Shown here one piece after another: positions 1-10,810 of a stretch of DNA of 64,000 nucleotides; position 1 is the stretch's first letter; each line of letters begins with the position of its first letter. The notes under the pieces are model-generated. The model was not told the DNA's origin, did no database searches, and was given only the letters and a program-made list of their open reading frames with translations. The translations under genes and the position numbers were made by a program. The DNA is from Mactra quadrangularis (Eukaryota; Mollusca; Bivalvia; Venerida; Mactridae). The stretch is from assembly GCA_025267735.1 (NCBI GenBank), contig CM046307.1, positions 33,781,231 to 33,845,230 on the forward strand. The letters are read 5' to 3'.

Positions 1-11
1 TTCATATGTAT

Positions 12-90
12 TATTTTCGTTCCAAGAGCCTAGTAAGATTCTCGATACTAGTTAAATCGAGAATCTTGATAACCTTGGGGTACGAGAATG
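12..90. repeat. Short foldback element, copy 1
   Basis: This is a 79-bp unit whose relative lies at 50177-50252. Its right end is GGGTACGAGAATG; the left end is a decayed complement of it, intact in the other copy. Inside, AAGATTCTCGAT (35-46) and ATCGAGAATCTT (56-67) form a perfect 12-bp stem with a 9-nt loop. No coding potential is seen. It could be a very small MITE or an old SINE fragment; the family is not recognised. Confidence 0.55.
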
Positions 91-1334
91 GTCTGGATCT
101 AGACACCATCTTTATGCCGACAGGATGTTTGATTTCAGTTGGATTTATTTCCAGTAATTCATATTTGCATGGCGCTTAAAAAGATCGGCAAAAGGGAAAA
201 TGTAGTCTTTCAGAACAGAAGCTATTTACATGACTTATCGCTTCTGTTCAGTCAAGTACTCCTTACATTGCGAATCTGTCCTTACCAATCCGTGTGACTA
301 TTGGTTCCCAAAAGTGATCTGTATAATAAGGGACGATCGTTGGTCTCAGGGCAAAATGAAAATCAAAGTACATAAAAAGAGGCCTTTTAACCGCAACAGC
401 TACTTCCTAAGAACAAAACATGATGTAACCGGTTTCAGACGTAAAGGTGCGTCATAATTATCATTAGAAAGTTCGTCCACAGATTAGCCCATACCGAACT
501 GTCCAGAAGCAGTAGGATGTAGATTTGCAATACAAAATATTTTATCTTTACAACTGCTCAATCCTGGTCCGTAACTCTTACGCTCTTGAAAATAACTGGT
601 CCGCTACACTTAATCATAGTTTGAAAAGATCGTCAATTTATCTCAAAGTAAGAATTAAAAGTCAATGTTACACGATTAGGCTTCTTTATTTATACAGTCC
701 GCTAAAAAGGACAAAAAGGTATATCATTAAAATATTACATTTGAATCCTATCAAAATTGTTTTCAAATGATCATGTCTCTGATAGTTGAAATATATAATA
801 TTTACAACAATATGTAATGAATCAATCGACGATTCTTTTAATATTTGAAATCTGCAAACTTATTTCTTAAAAAAATAATTTCGATATTAGTATTTATATA
901 TTTACATTTGAATAAATATTAATTGTAATTTCCCAAAACTCTATCAATCTTATCTTTTCAAATAAAATATTGGCAAATCTCAAATATATATATATACACA
1001 CATTATGATACGCATATTTGTTATACTGTATCCGTATACAAAACTGGTCCGCTGGTCCGGTTGGTCCGCAAATTATACCTACCCCTTTTCATGTGAGTCG
1101 AAAGGATTTGCGGAAATGTGTTGATGTTAAACGCTGATTTTTCGTTTGTTGCACTGTTGATAGAAATATTGTTAATGGTTTCCACCATAAATGCTTTTTC
1201 TATGTAACTTTTAACGGGAATGCGCTGTACTATAACTGCATTAAAAAGCAATAAATTTGTCCTCAATAGAAATCGAAAGGATTTATGTCATGTGACTTTT
1301 GCCCATTGCTATCAAAATATACCCATCACAATAT

Positions 1335-1354
1335 CACGGCGTTGAGACGCCGTG
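1335..1354. other. Perfect GC-rich hairpin
   Basis: CACGGCGT, a TGAG loop, then ACGCCGTG form an 8-bp GC-rich stem (9 bp with the flanking T/A) in AT-rich surroundings. It could be the end or centre of a decayed foldback element. No flanking inverted repeats were found to prove this. Confidence 0.45.
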
Positions 1355-1589
1355 AAATAATACAGTATATTTCATCGTCGTGTAATTATACGTCTCAACT
1401 TTAAACAAAGTTAAAAACTGAATGGAAATTATGAAATTTTATCATTGAAAATGTATGAAAACTTCATGCTCAAGTGGAAATTAAACACCGGGCACTTCAC
1501 TCTTACACTTAACAAAGTGTAAAATGCAATGGAGTGTCTGGGATGAAGATACGTTTAATGAGCTCTAAAAACCAGCTAGACTATAGTCT

Positions 1590-1900
1590 GTAAAATAAGG
1601 TGTTTTGCTTTTAAACACTTTTTAAAACACTTTTCTGTTACACTTTTTAAACATGTTACCACTTTAAACATGTAACACGTTTTGTTTTAAAACTTGGTCC
1701 TGTTTTGATTTAAAACATTACACATCAAAATAACACACCAGAACGAAAAGAAAACATGTCAAAGTGTTTTAAAACACTTGACGCGTTTCAAATCAAAACA
1801 CTTTCTTGTTACACTTTTTGAACACGTAACGCCATATGAAAACACTTCATGTGTTTTGTTGATAAACACTGAACATGTTTGTATTATCCACATGTTTTGT
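1590..1900. repeat. AACAC/GTGTT-rich imperfect repeats
   Basis: Variants of TTTTAAAACACTTT and ACACTTTTTAAACATGTAAC recur on both strands across about 300 bp, giving many partly self-complementary words. The period is irregular. It looks like a degenerate tandem or foldback repeat rather than a gene. Confidence 0.45.
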
Positions 1901-4446
1901 TGCAAAGCTGAAACTTATTGCTTCAAGAGCACTGTTCGCTAAGTCTGTCTAAAATGAACCATTGACTATTTAACACTGTTATTTAATCAAAGTCACGGCT
2001 GATAAATATGCAAATAAATAAAAAAAACATAATTTGAAAAAATTAAATTATCATTTATTTGTCATAAAAATGCAACCATAATTTAACTATTAAATCTAAC
2101 TGTACATATAAATTTATTCTTAATCATATAACACATTCCAATCATCTTGGTAGGTTATAACTAGAGAATCTTCAGAAATAGTCAAACTAAGTATGAAAGC
2201 CTATTGTTAAGTACAATGTTTTTCATTTTGCGTCACCAAAACACTTAAATAAAATGCTATTTCCTTGGTTTCTTAGGAGCTTAGAAATAATTCAATAATT
2301 GTAAAATGCTTAAAGATCCTGTCAACATTTTAACATTATATTTACAAAAAAAATATGTGACATGACTAAACATTATAGCAAAAACATGAACATTATTTAA
2401 CATAAAAACAGCTAAAAACAAGATAGTTCACAAGATAAGGTTAAGGGCCACAATCCTATCAAAAATCATGCTAGAGTTATGTAACTTGGTATTTGAAATC
2501 CAATGTAAACACGTAAGAGGTTTCTAATGAATAGCTTCAGTAAATGCAAAGATATGAAAATATAGTACCTAAAAACTGAACAGAGAAGTGTTACACTGAC
2601 ACACTACAGAGGATGGTCCCACTATACTCTGAGTAATCGAGCTAATAATACAATCAATTTTAACAATACACAAAAATAGCTTACAAAAAGTACAATGTAC
2701 ATAAACATTAAATGGATATCATAGAAATAACCATTTTCAAATTTCAATAATGGATAAAAACAATCTCAATCTAGCAGTTTAATCTAGAAACAATAAAACT
2801 TAAAGCAACATCATAACAAAAATGCTGCAGAAGATGTTCAATTCATTGATTACAGGACCAATGTTTTAACAAGATTTAAAAACACATAAGAAGTCAGAAC
2901 TCTTCAAAGCATGTTAGACATGCAATCAACTGTTATTGAATAATAATAATCTAAAGCTAAATCATTTGATAACAAGGTAAATAGACCCAAGTTTTTACCC
3001 TGGCAGTTTTCAGAACAACAGTAGAAAATTAGGAAATGAGAATATCAATCCTGAAGCAAGTTTTACAATTTCATACTCATGCTATGAATATTTTTGAAAC
3101 ATTTTCTTTTATTATTACTGAAACTAAAATTTCAGAAAAATATATTTTGCTTTCTTCCATATCAGTAGCTTAAATATTCAAACAAAAACCAAAACCAAAA
3201 TATCAATAATCAAAAGAATCCATTTGGTTCAAGTCTAATAAAGTAATTTTCTTGCAACCAGTTAACTCTCTTACTTTTGTGGCTTTTTTTCACTTAAAAA
3301 TCTGACATTCATAAAATATAAATACATTGTACAATTATAATTATTTGTAAAAAGTTTTAGCAGACCTTAAACATAGTTTTTAGTTAGGGTTTGTATACCT
3401 AAAAGTAATCTTTAGTTAAGTATTGTATACCTTAAGCTTGCAAAATACATTTTATGCTAAGTCAGTAAATAAATCAATTGGCAGTAAGATTAAGTAATTT
3501 CATAATGCTAAGATTTAAAGAAGAAATTAGTGACAAATCAGACTTAACACAAGTTTTAACAACATATTGGTTAATATTTGATTAGGTACAATTTATGGAT
3601 CAAGATAAAGTTAAAATTACATTTTTGAAATTTTTTTTTTTAAAGATTGAAACTGTAAAGACAAACATTTTTTCTACACTGTCACAAAATTGTCAACATG
3701 GTTCACACCATGTTTTGTACAGAAATTGATACAGACAGAAAATTGCACCATTTCCAACAATCTTATTTCCTCTTGAATTGTAAGATATTGTGACATAATG
3801 AACAAAATGGCGATAAAGTAATGACAAAATGCATTGCATGATTAACCTGACTTGCTACTAACAAAAAGCTGTCATAAATTTACTTTGAGTGATAAGAATA
3901 AAAGTAAGTTAAAATATTTTATTTGTGCTTATTTCCATCACAACATACGCACACAAAGCTATTAATTAGTGATAATGTGTCACTTGTAGTCACTACAAGG
4001 CTCTTTTCCAACGGGGTTTGACTCCCCTCTACAAAATTTTGCAAAAACATAAGTGTACTTAAAACATTATTAAGATGGATTTTTAAGTCATTTTTAAGTT
4101 TATGTATTAACTACTCTCCTCTTCTACAGAATATGCACTTAACTAAAGTGTAACAAAAAATCTATGTATTAAACAATATCTTTGTGGTCATTGAAACTCA
4201 AAATTTTATGACACCAACTTAATGAAAATATATTCATTTCATAAGTATATTGTTAACTAATTATGTCATTGACTTTTGTTCAACCTATAAACATCAAGAA
4301 TATTAAGCCCAGTCACACTTACATGACTATGACTATAGACCAAGATCTCAACTTGTAGAAATTTACAGAACAGTGGTCATTTTCACAAAAATCTTACATA
4401 AAATATATGAAATCATTGTCAGTTAAAATCAGGAAACATTTATAAT

Positions 4447-4711
4447 AGGGTAAGGTGGGGCAAGAGGCCCATGTTAAGGAAAACGTGTCGCAATTTTTTA
4501 CTTTTTACAATATTAAAACATAATCTAGTGTAATAAAAACACTGTTTAACCGAGAACATTTTGATATAGTCAGCTTTGTTTTAAGTTCAAATACAACAAT
4601 TCAATGGACAATAAAAGAAAAAAAAAATTTTGGCCTTTTTGCCCCATGATCGGGGCAAAACGCCCATCACAACGGGGCATAAAGCCTATCATAGGCGTTT
4701 TACCCCATGGG
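4447..4711. mobile_element. MITE-like element with GGGTAAGGTGGGGCAA end
   Basis: The left end reads GGGTAAGGTGGGGCAAGAGG and the right end carries GCGTTTTACCCCATGGG, an approximate inverted counterpart. Between them lie several GGGGCAAAACGCCC-like words. Termini of the GGGTAAGGTGGGGCAA type are familiar from short DNA-transposon derivatives in invertebrates, by recollection only. No target-site duplication was resolved. Confidence 0.35.
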
Positions 4712-5056
4712 TTTTTCAAACACATAATAAGCGAGATATGCGTACTTATAAGATGAAATATTACTCAGAGTCAGAACAGGCTCACAGTTAAGGTAGATCA
4801 AATGTGCAGTTTCTATAGTAAATTGTTTGTGTGCTCATGTTTTACAAACCTGACCCTCTAATCCAACATCTTACGGTCTATATAGTGCTCACAACAAGTA
4901 CAATGTAATAACTCTTTTCAAAATTACCTTTCTTCGTTTTTGATGAACTTTTTGCTAACATTTTATCAACTATGATTTGTTTTTAAGGCGCTAATGTGAT
5001 CAAAATTGCGTTTTCAATTTTTCTTGGACCTGTGTCATTTTCTTGCATTTTTTGCT

Positions 5057-5687
5057 TATCCCTCTATCACCAATATCATCTCCATGTATCTCTCTATCAC
5101 CAATACCTCCTCCCTTACCCCTCTATCACAAATACCACCTCCCTTACCCCTCTATCACCAAATTACCACCTCCCTTACCCCTCTATCACCAATACCACCT
5201 CCCTTACCCCTCTATCACCAAAATACCACCTCCCTTACCCCTCTATCACCAAAATACCACCGTCCTTACCCCTCTTTCACCAATACCACCTCCCTTACCC
5301 CTCTATCACCAATACCATCTCCCTTATCCCTCTATCACCAATACCACTTCCACTTATCCCTCTATCACCAATACCATCTCCCCTTATCTCTATCACCAAT
5401 CCCACACCCCTTATCTCTCTTTCAGCAATACCACCTCCCTTACCCCTCTATTACCAATACCACGTCACCTTATCTCTCTTTCACCAATACCACCTCCCCG
5501 TATCTCTATCACCAATACCACCTCCCTTACCCCTCTATCACCAATACCACCTCCCCTTATCTCTATCACCAATACCACCTCCCCTTATCTCTTTATCACC
5601 AATACCACCTCCCTTACCCCTCTATCACCAATACCACCTCACATTATCTCTCTTTTACTAATACCACCTCCCCTTATCTCTATCACG
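5057..5687. repeat. 29-bp minisatellite, about 22 copies
   Basis: The consensus unit CCCTTACCCCTCTATCACCA plus ATACCACCT (29 bp) repeats with small indels and base changes across 630 bp. Long open frames exist in all three + frames because the unit lacks TAA/TAG/TGA in those registers. They encode only Pro/Ser/Leu/Tyr repeats and are not credible genes. About 345 bp of AT-rich sequence without features precedes the array. Confidence 0.9.
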
Positions 5688-5768
5688 ACGATGTGACTCA
5701 AACCAATGCGGATATGGCTGTTCAATGATTACCAGCATAACGCTTTGACCACTCGGCCACGCATACTT
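5687..5768 (-). pseudogene. tRNA-Ser-like relic
   Basis: On the minus strand the sequence contains GTGGCCGAGTGGTCAAAGCG, a close match to a tRNA-Ser D-arm/A box. A long variable-arm-like stretch follows, then TTGGTTTGAGTC, a degraded B box (consensus GGTTCGANTCC). The B-box CG is lost and the anticodon stem is poor, so a working tRNA is unlikely. It may be a dead tRNA-Ser gene or a SINE head; no SINE body was recognised. It abuts the minisatellite. Confidence 0.6.
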
Positions 5769-5906
5769 CTTATGTTACATTACGCCAGTCATTATTGTGC
5801 AATAAACCAAAGCATCACCAGACGATCGCGCGATAACTTGCCATTTCCAAAACCATATACTTAAATGTCAATTCTAGTCGCGACAGATATTTGAATGTTG
5901 CAACTT

Positions 5907-5920
5907 GGGGGGGGGGGGGG
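5907..5920. repeat. G14 homopolymer
   Basis: Fourteen consecutive G residues on + in AT-rich sequence. The run length may be unreliable in assembly, and the tract could form G-quadruplex structures. Confidence 0.9.
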
Positions 5921-6139
5921 CGTTATGAATATGTATGTTATGGTATTTATGTAATGGTTTGTGAGTCAAATAATGGCATAGACATGAATTTTGGAAGTAA
6001 CAGGTGTGTTATTGTCAAGTCGTTACCTTGATATTTTAGTTTTATCACCATGTCGACAATGTTACCGGTCTCATAAGGGTGTGAATTGTTATTAAAGTTT
6101 TGCAACAAATAATTATATTTGCTGACAATGTATGGAGTA

Positions 6140-6640
6140 AATAACATGCTATCGTCTAGTCTGGATTACCTATCCTTTACCACTTTCGCTTATGGGTCAG
6201 GCGAAGCACAATAATTTTCTCTTATTGTCTCTTTATTTTGCATGAATATTTTCTGGCAATGGTCAATTTGGTAGAAGTTCAGTGCTATATAGGTCATTCG
6301 ATGTGCACTTAAATTTAGCGAACGATTAACCAAAAATCATGCCTGCAAAGTAGACACGATTCGGACATTGACTATTTTTCGTTAGAATTTCTGATACATA
6401 TGTACTTTATTTGGCCTAAATGTACCCGATCGACTAAGAATACGCTCGTAAAGTATTCATTGTAATTCTTGTACTAAGTTCCTTTGATTTAAAGCTATAT
6501 ATTGATATATGTTCATTTGAAAACAGAATTATCCGATACCTTGAACAATAAATCGGGCACCGCCATTATTACACTTTGCCTGACGTTCTTTTACCCATCA
6601 AAGTACGACTGGGAACAAGACAAGCTATCGTCCTACCGTA
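6140..6640 (+). repeat. Dispersed repeat R3, copy 1
   Basis: About 500 bp here match, in inverted orientation, the sequence at 57745-58235. Shared blocks include TAGTCTGGATTACCT, CATTGTAATTCTTGTAC in variant form and CTTTGCCTGACGTTCTTTTA. The match is interrupted by indels and looks roughly two-thirds identical by eye. No coding frame is shared. An old non-autonomous element is likely; the family is not recognised. Confidence 0.6.
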
Positions 6641-7439
6641 GCGCAAATACCAATTCTTTACATCGGTAACGTCACGTGATGTTTTCAATAAGAGAAAATG
6701 CCCGACTATAAAAACCATCAAAATCGATGATCCTTATAGGGGAATGGTCTTAATAAAGAGATATCTTTCTATTTAATAAAGCAGTTGTGTCTTAAACATC
6801 GTCAAAAACGCATGGTTTTGCACTAATCAAGATGGTCTTCATAGTTTGAATCGCGTCGAAATGACTAATTTTAATATACTTTTGACAAATTATGAACTGA
6901 CATTTTTTTACGAGACAATCATTGCAAAATTATTTCATGATATGATCATGGGAACGGCCTATTGATTAAAAGACATGCAATTCTGGGAAGTAGTTAGCTG
7001 GTCGCAGAATCTATATATTTAAACAAATCTCCATTTCGCCAATGTCCGCTTCATTTTGCCCACAATTCTCTATTATTGTGTTTTAGTCATACCGTCCAAC
7101 ACTGCAAAAAGCGGTAAGCACATGAACCAGAAGTGTTCAGGACGTGCAAATTAGGTTAAAAATATGAATGTAAGCCATCTCCCTTTTAGTTGATTTACAG
7201 AGGGACCAAAGGGAGGTAACTAGAAAATCTAAAACATCGACACACAATTCCGTTTAGATAGCATACAGAAAACGATACGACAAATTTTACGCAATACCTT
7301 AACGTGGAAAAGACATTCCCTTATTATTGTATTTCATGTTAACAAATTAATAGCTTATAGATGAAATATTTAAGATAAAAATGCAAAATGCACTATCGTT
7401 GCGTTCGTGAATTTATAACAGCTAATAAATGACTTCAGG
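6641..7439. other. Intergenic or promoter-proximal DNA, no gene seen
   Basis: Mixed-composition DNA with no plausible coding frame. A GGGAGGTAACTAG word at about 7213 belongs to a short motif that recurs in this window (21886, 46786). If the 5' exon ending at 7547 is real, this stretch contains its promoter. No TATA box was convincingly placed. Confidence 0.3.
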
Positions 7440-7547
7440 GCAATAGGTGGTGTAATTTGTCGCCGACTTTGTCCACTTCCGGGTCGTCAATTCAATTCAA
7501 GCTTTCTATGGTCAAATGATTTGAGTTCACTGGATGTGTCCGCACAG
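7440..7547 (+). other. Possible 5' UTR exon of the secreted-peptide gene
   Basis: The sequence ends at CCGCACAG followed by GTAAGTTTG, a near-consensus splice donor (intron from 7548). Local GC is higher than in the flanks, and an ETS-type word CCGGAAGTGG lies on the opposite strand at about 7476-7485. The coding exon at 10811 has its own acceptor at 10805, so a non-coding upstream exon must exist. This is the best candidate on +, but the start is not defined and the link is inferred. Confidence 0.3.
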
Positions 7548-8584
7548 GTAAGTTTGTTTTATCAACATTAGTTTTCATTAATTAATTGAAATATCACCAA
7601 ATATTTGTTATTTGTGTACGAATTGGGATATAATGTCACACACGCGACGCCATTTAAAACCGCGCTTTTATTTGACTTTGCCGTCTGGTGGACTTGATCA
7701 GATCGCTATCACCGAACGTTTGATACAGCATAAATTACCTTGTTTGTTACTGGAGGGTAATTAAATTATTAATTGGCCTACAAAATAATCGAAAATATGT
7801 GAGATGTATAATTGTATTGAACTTTGAACGACCATAAATTCTCACCTTTAATTTTACCATGACTTGTAAAATTTACACTTTCAAACTTTGTAGCGTACCG
7901 AACGAACATTATTAAGCACCAATTAATGATTATAAACGAGAATCCTTGTGCGGAGTTGGTCAATCAAAATCGCAATGGTTTCGACTTTAAAAGGAGTTCA
8001 TGTTGGACGAAGATATTACATGTAACTGTCTTAAGTACATATTAAAATGAAACTATGAATAATTTTAGCTTGTCTTTTCGAGGTTAATTACGAGGTAATT
8101 ATGAATAAGTAAGGATTTACAGTTGTCAGTAAATTATTTATTTCGTGGTATGTTTTGTGTATTACAACAACATGAACAGCATTAACAATTGAACATCCGA
8201 CCCATATGTATCAGGAAATTTATAAATTTACTGGACTTTTCTAAATCTCTGGACACAACCGTTTGACCCAACACTAAGCATGTCCACTTGCCATTGTCTG
8301 ACAACTGCCCTCCCTACTACTTAGTACAGATGTATAAGGGATTTTTGAATAGCCGTATTAAAGCCCCGTTATCAAAAGTAACAATGTTTTGCACTGCAAA
8401 GAAAATAGCCATTTGCCTATTTTAAACACTTGTAATGAACAAGATTTTTTTAAATAAATTATTAAATATGTTTATGTTTTTTATTGCATTTTAAAGGGAA
8501 AGTAGATCGAAACCGAAGGTTGAATTTGGTTGCCAATACTTAAAACAATAGTTTTGTTCACAGTATGTACAAGATTAGGTTTTA
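7548..8584. other. AT-rich DNA, probably intronic
   Basis: No coding signal was seen. It would lie in the first intron of the secreted-peptide gene if the exon ending at 7547 is correct. Confidence 0.3.
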
Positions 8585-8767
8585 GCCACAACAAGTTGAT
8601 CGTGTGTTCTATGGATTCGCTCGCACTTTAATTTTGACGGTTTTACAAAAAAATATTTTTATTTCCGCGCTTGCTTATGAAATTTGGCCAAATTTTTTTA
8701 CTTCGCTCGATCGCACCATTTTTTTTATAGAAAAAATCCGTAGAACATATCATCAACTTGTTGTGGC
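8585..8767. mobile_element. Foldback MITE, 183 bp, TTA-flanked
   Basis: The ends are inverted repeats of about 33 bp: GCCACAACAAGTTGAT at left and its complement ATCAACTTGTTGTGGC at right, with mismatches further in. TTA lies next to both ends. TTA duplication with GGCC-type termini fits PIF/Harbinger-derived MITEs, but the left end lacks one G, so the assignment is tentative. The centre is A/T-rich and non-coding. Confidence 0.65.
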
Positions 8768-9008
8768 CTTATTGTAGAAAAAATCTCAGTCCGAATTACA
8801 TAATTAAGTGCTCAAATAATTACCCCCTTTTTTAAGAAATGTCACTCGGTCAAAATTGAATATAAAAAAATAGAATGGCTTGAACTGTATATTAATCCTT
8901 GAATGGTGCGGTATATTTTCATGTTTTCATGACAAAATACTTTTATGGCTATGTGGTTTGCGCCACTATCTTTCAGTACATGTTTTACTATGTATTATTT
9001 ACTATTGT

Positions 9009-9090
9009 AAGCTGGGATAAGCCAATGTGATTATAATGAAATCACTAAAAAGTTAAGTTGTAAAAGGAATAAATTTGCTTATCCCAGCAA
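9009..9090. mobile_element. Small foldback with GCTGGGATAAGC ends
   Basis: A perfect 12-bp inverted repeat, GCTGGGATAAGC (9011-9022) and GCTTATCCCAGC (9077-9088), encloses about 54 bp of A/T-rich DNA. It may be a tiny MITE. No target duplication was identified. Confidence 0.45.
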
Positions 9091-9892
9091 TGTAAATACT
9101 TATGTACTTATGTCATGTATTTTTGATCATTGTTTTATTACATACGTCATTTATAAATATGTATAATAAATGACAAAATCATCATACAATTGTGTCTATT
9201 TCAATTTCATTATTCCATGTACTTCCAGAACAAGCTGCGTTAACGGGCAGTAAGGTTGACAACCTGGTTTGATTCCAGTAGTTGTGGATATAAATATTAC
9301 GTCTCTAATGCATGTTATATCTTGATAACTTCATGGTTGTAAAACAGTTTTCAAGTCTACTGATTATTAATATACCTTCATATAGTGGCTTTAAATGGCA
9401 AGAAAAACGAATTGTATTATTTCTCTTGTTTAAGTACTTATTTTAAATAACGGACTTGCCCTCTCAACATGTAAAAAGGTGATACACGTACATGTACACC
9501 AGTTTCCTGATTTAAACAGACCGCTTTGACTTGTAACATTTATTATAAACAATATAATGTTCTACCACAGATATTGGTATTTACTGAAGTAGACTATGTT
9601 TATAGTCGCACAAACCAGTCGTAGTCTGTCCCAAGCCTGGTTGGTCAACACTGCTGAGAAACCAAAAGTCCGGCATATGAAGAAGGTTCTCCCGATAGAT
9701 TGTCTTACTAGACATTTAAGTTATGCATAAGTTCAAGCGAGAGTCTGCGCATAATGCGTCCTTAGAAGCTGACAGACCCTGGTGAAAAACTAAATCCGTA
9801 ACACAACAACACTCATAGTAACGACTTATGTGTATTCATATATATTTCTTATGCACCATATATCTTGGTGTGAATTAATGCAGAACATGTTC

Positions 9893-10790
9893 TGCAATGT
9901 TTATGTTCTGTAACGTTCTGTTTCTGTTCTGTAAAATTCTGTTCTGTGCTATTCTGTGTACTGTTCTTTTCTGTGTTATTCTGTTCTGTGTTATTCTGTT
10001 CTTTTCTATAATGTTCTAAACAATTCTGTTCTATGATTTAATATTTTGAGTTATTCTGTTCTGTGCTATTGTGAGTACTATTCTTCTCTGCGCTATTCTG
10101 TGCTGTACTATTCTTCTCTGCGCTATTCTGTGCTGTACTATTCTTCTCTGCGCTATTCTGTGCTGTACTATTCTTCTCTGCGCTATTCTGTGCTGTACTA
10201 TTCTTCTCTGCGCTATTCTGTGTTGTACTATTCTTCTCTGCGCTATTCTGTGTTGTACTATTCTTCTCTGCGCTATTCTGTGTTGTACTATTTTCTCTGC
10301 GCTATTCTGTGTTGTACTATTTTCTCTGCGCTATTCTGTGTTGTACTATTTTCTCTGCGCTATTCTGTGTTGTACTATTTTCTCTGCGCTATTCTGTGTT
10401 GTACTATTCTTCTCTGTGCTATTCTGTGTTGTACTATTCTTCTCTGCGCTATTCTGTGTACTATTCTTCTCTGTGCTATTCTGTGCTGTACTATTTTCTC
10501 TGCGCTATTCTATGTTGTACTATTCTTCTCTGCGCTATTCTGTGTTGTACTATTCTTCTCTGCGCTATTCTGTGCTGTACTATTCTTCTCTGCGCTATTC
10601 TGTGCTGTACTATTCTTCTCTGCGCTATTCTGTGTTGTACTATTCTACTCTGTGCTATTGTGTGTACTATTCTTCTCTGCGCTATTCTGTGCTGTACTAT
10701 TCTTCTCTGTGCTATTCTGTGCTGTACTATTCTTCTCTGCGCTATTCTGTGCTGTTCTGGGGTATTCTGTTTTTATCTATACCTATTTTA
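9893..10790. repeat. 30-bp minisatellite with irregular 5' part
   Basis: From 10066 a 30-bp unit, TACTATTCTTCTCTGCGCTA plus TTCTGTGCTG, is repeated about 23 times, with 28-29-bp variants in the middle (10290-10500). Upstream (9893-10065) a looser TTCTGTTCTGTG pattern suggests the precursor. Open frames of 186-285 codons across it are repeat artefacts of Leu/Tyr/Cys/Ser. The last one runs through the splice acceptor into the real exon at 10806. Confidence 0.9.
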
Positions 10791-10810
10791 TTCTATGTAT
10801 TACAGACGAG

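Larger units (their letters stand above)
91..4446. other. AT-rich DNA without a recognisable gene
   Basis: No open frame here looks like protein. The longest (about 80 codons, at 525-770 and 1021-1266) have AT-driven composition and no known motif. The stretch from about 2000 to 4400 is very A/T-rich with many short A and T runs, as in a long intron or 3' UTR. Putative poly(A)-like hexamers occur on both strands but are expected by chance in such DNA. Confidence 0.5.

Noticed and set aside
4996..5728. Three overlapping open frames of 217-240 codons
   Set aside because: They lie in the 29-bp minisatellite; all three + frames are open because the unit lacks stops, and the translations are simple Pro/Ser/Leu/Tyr repeats.
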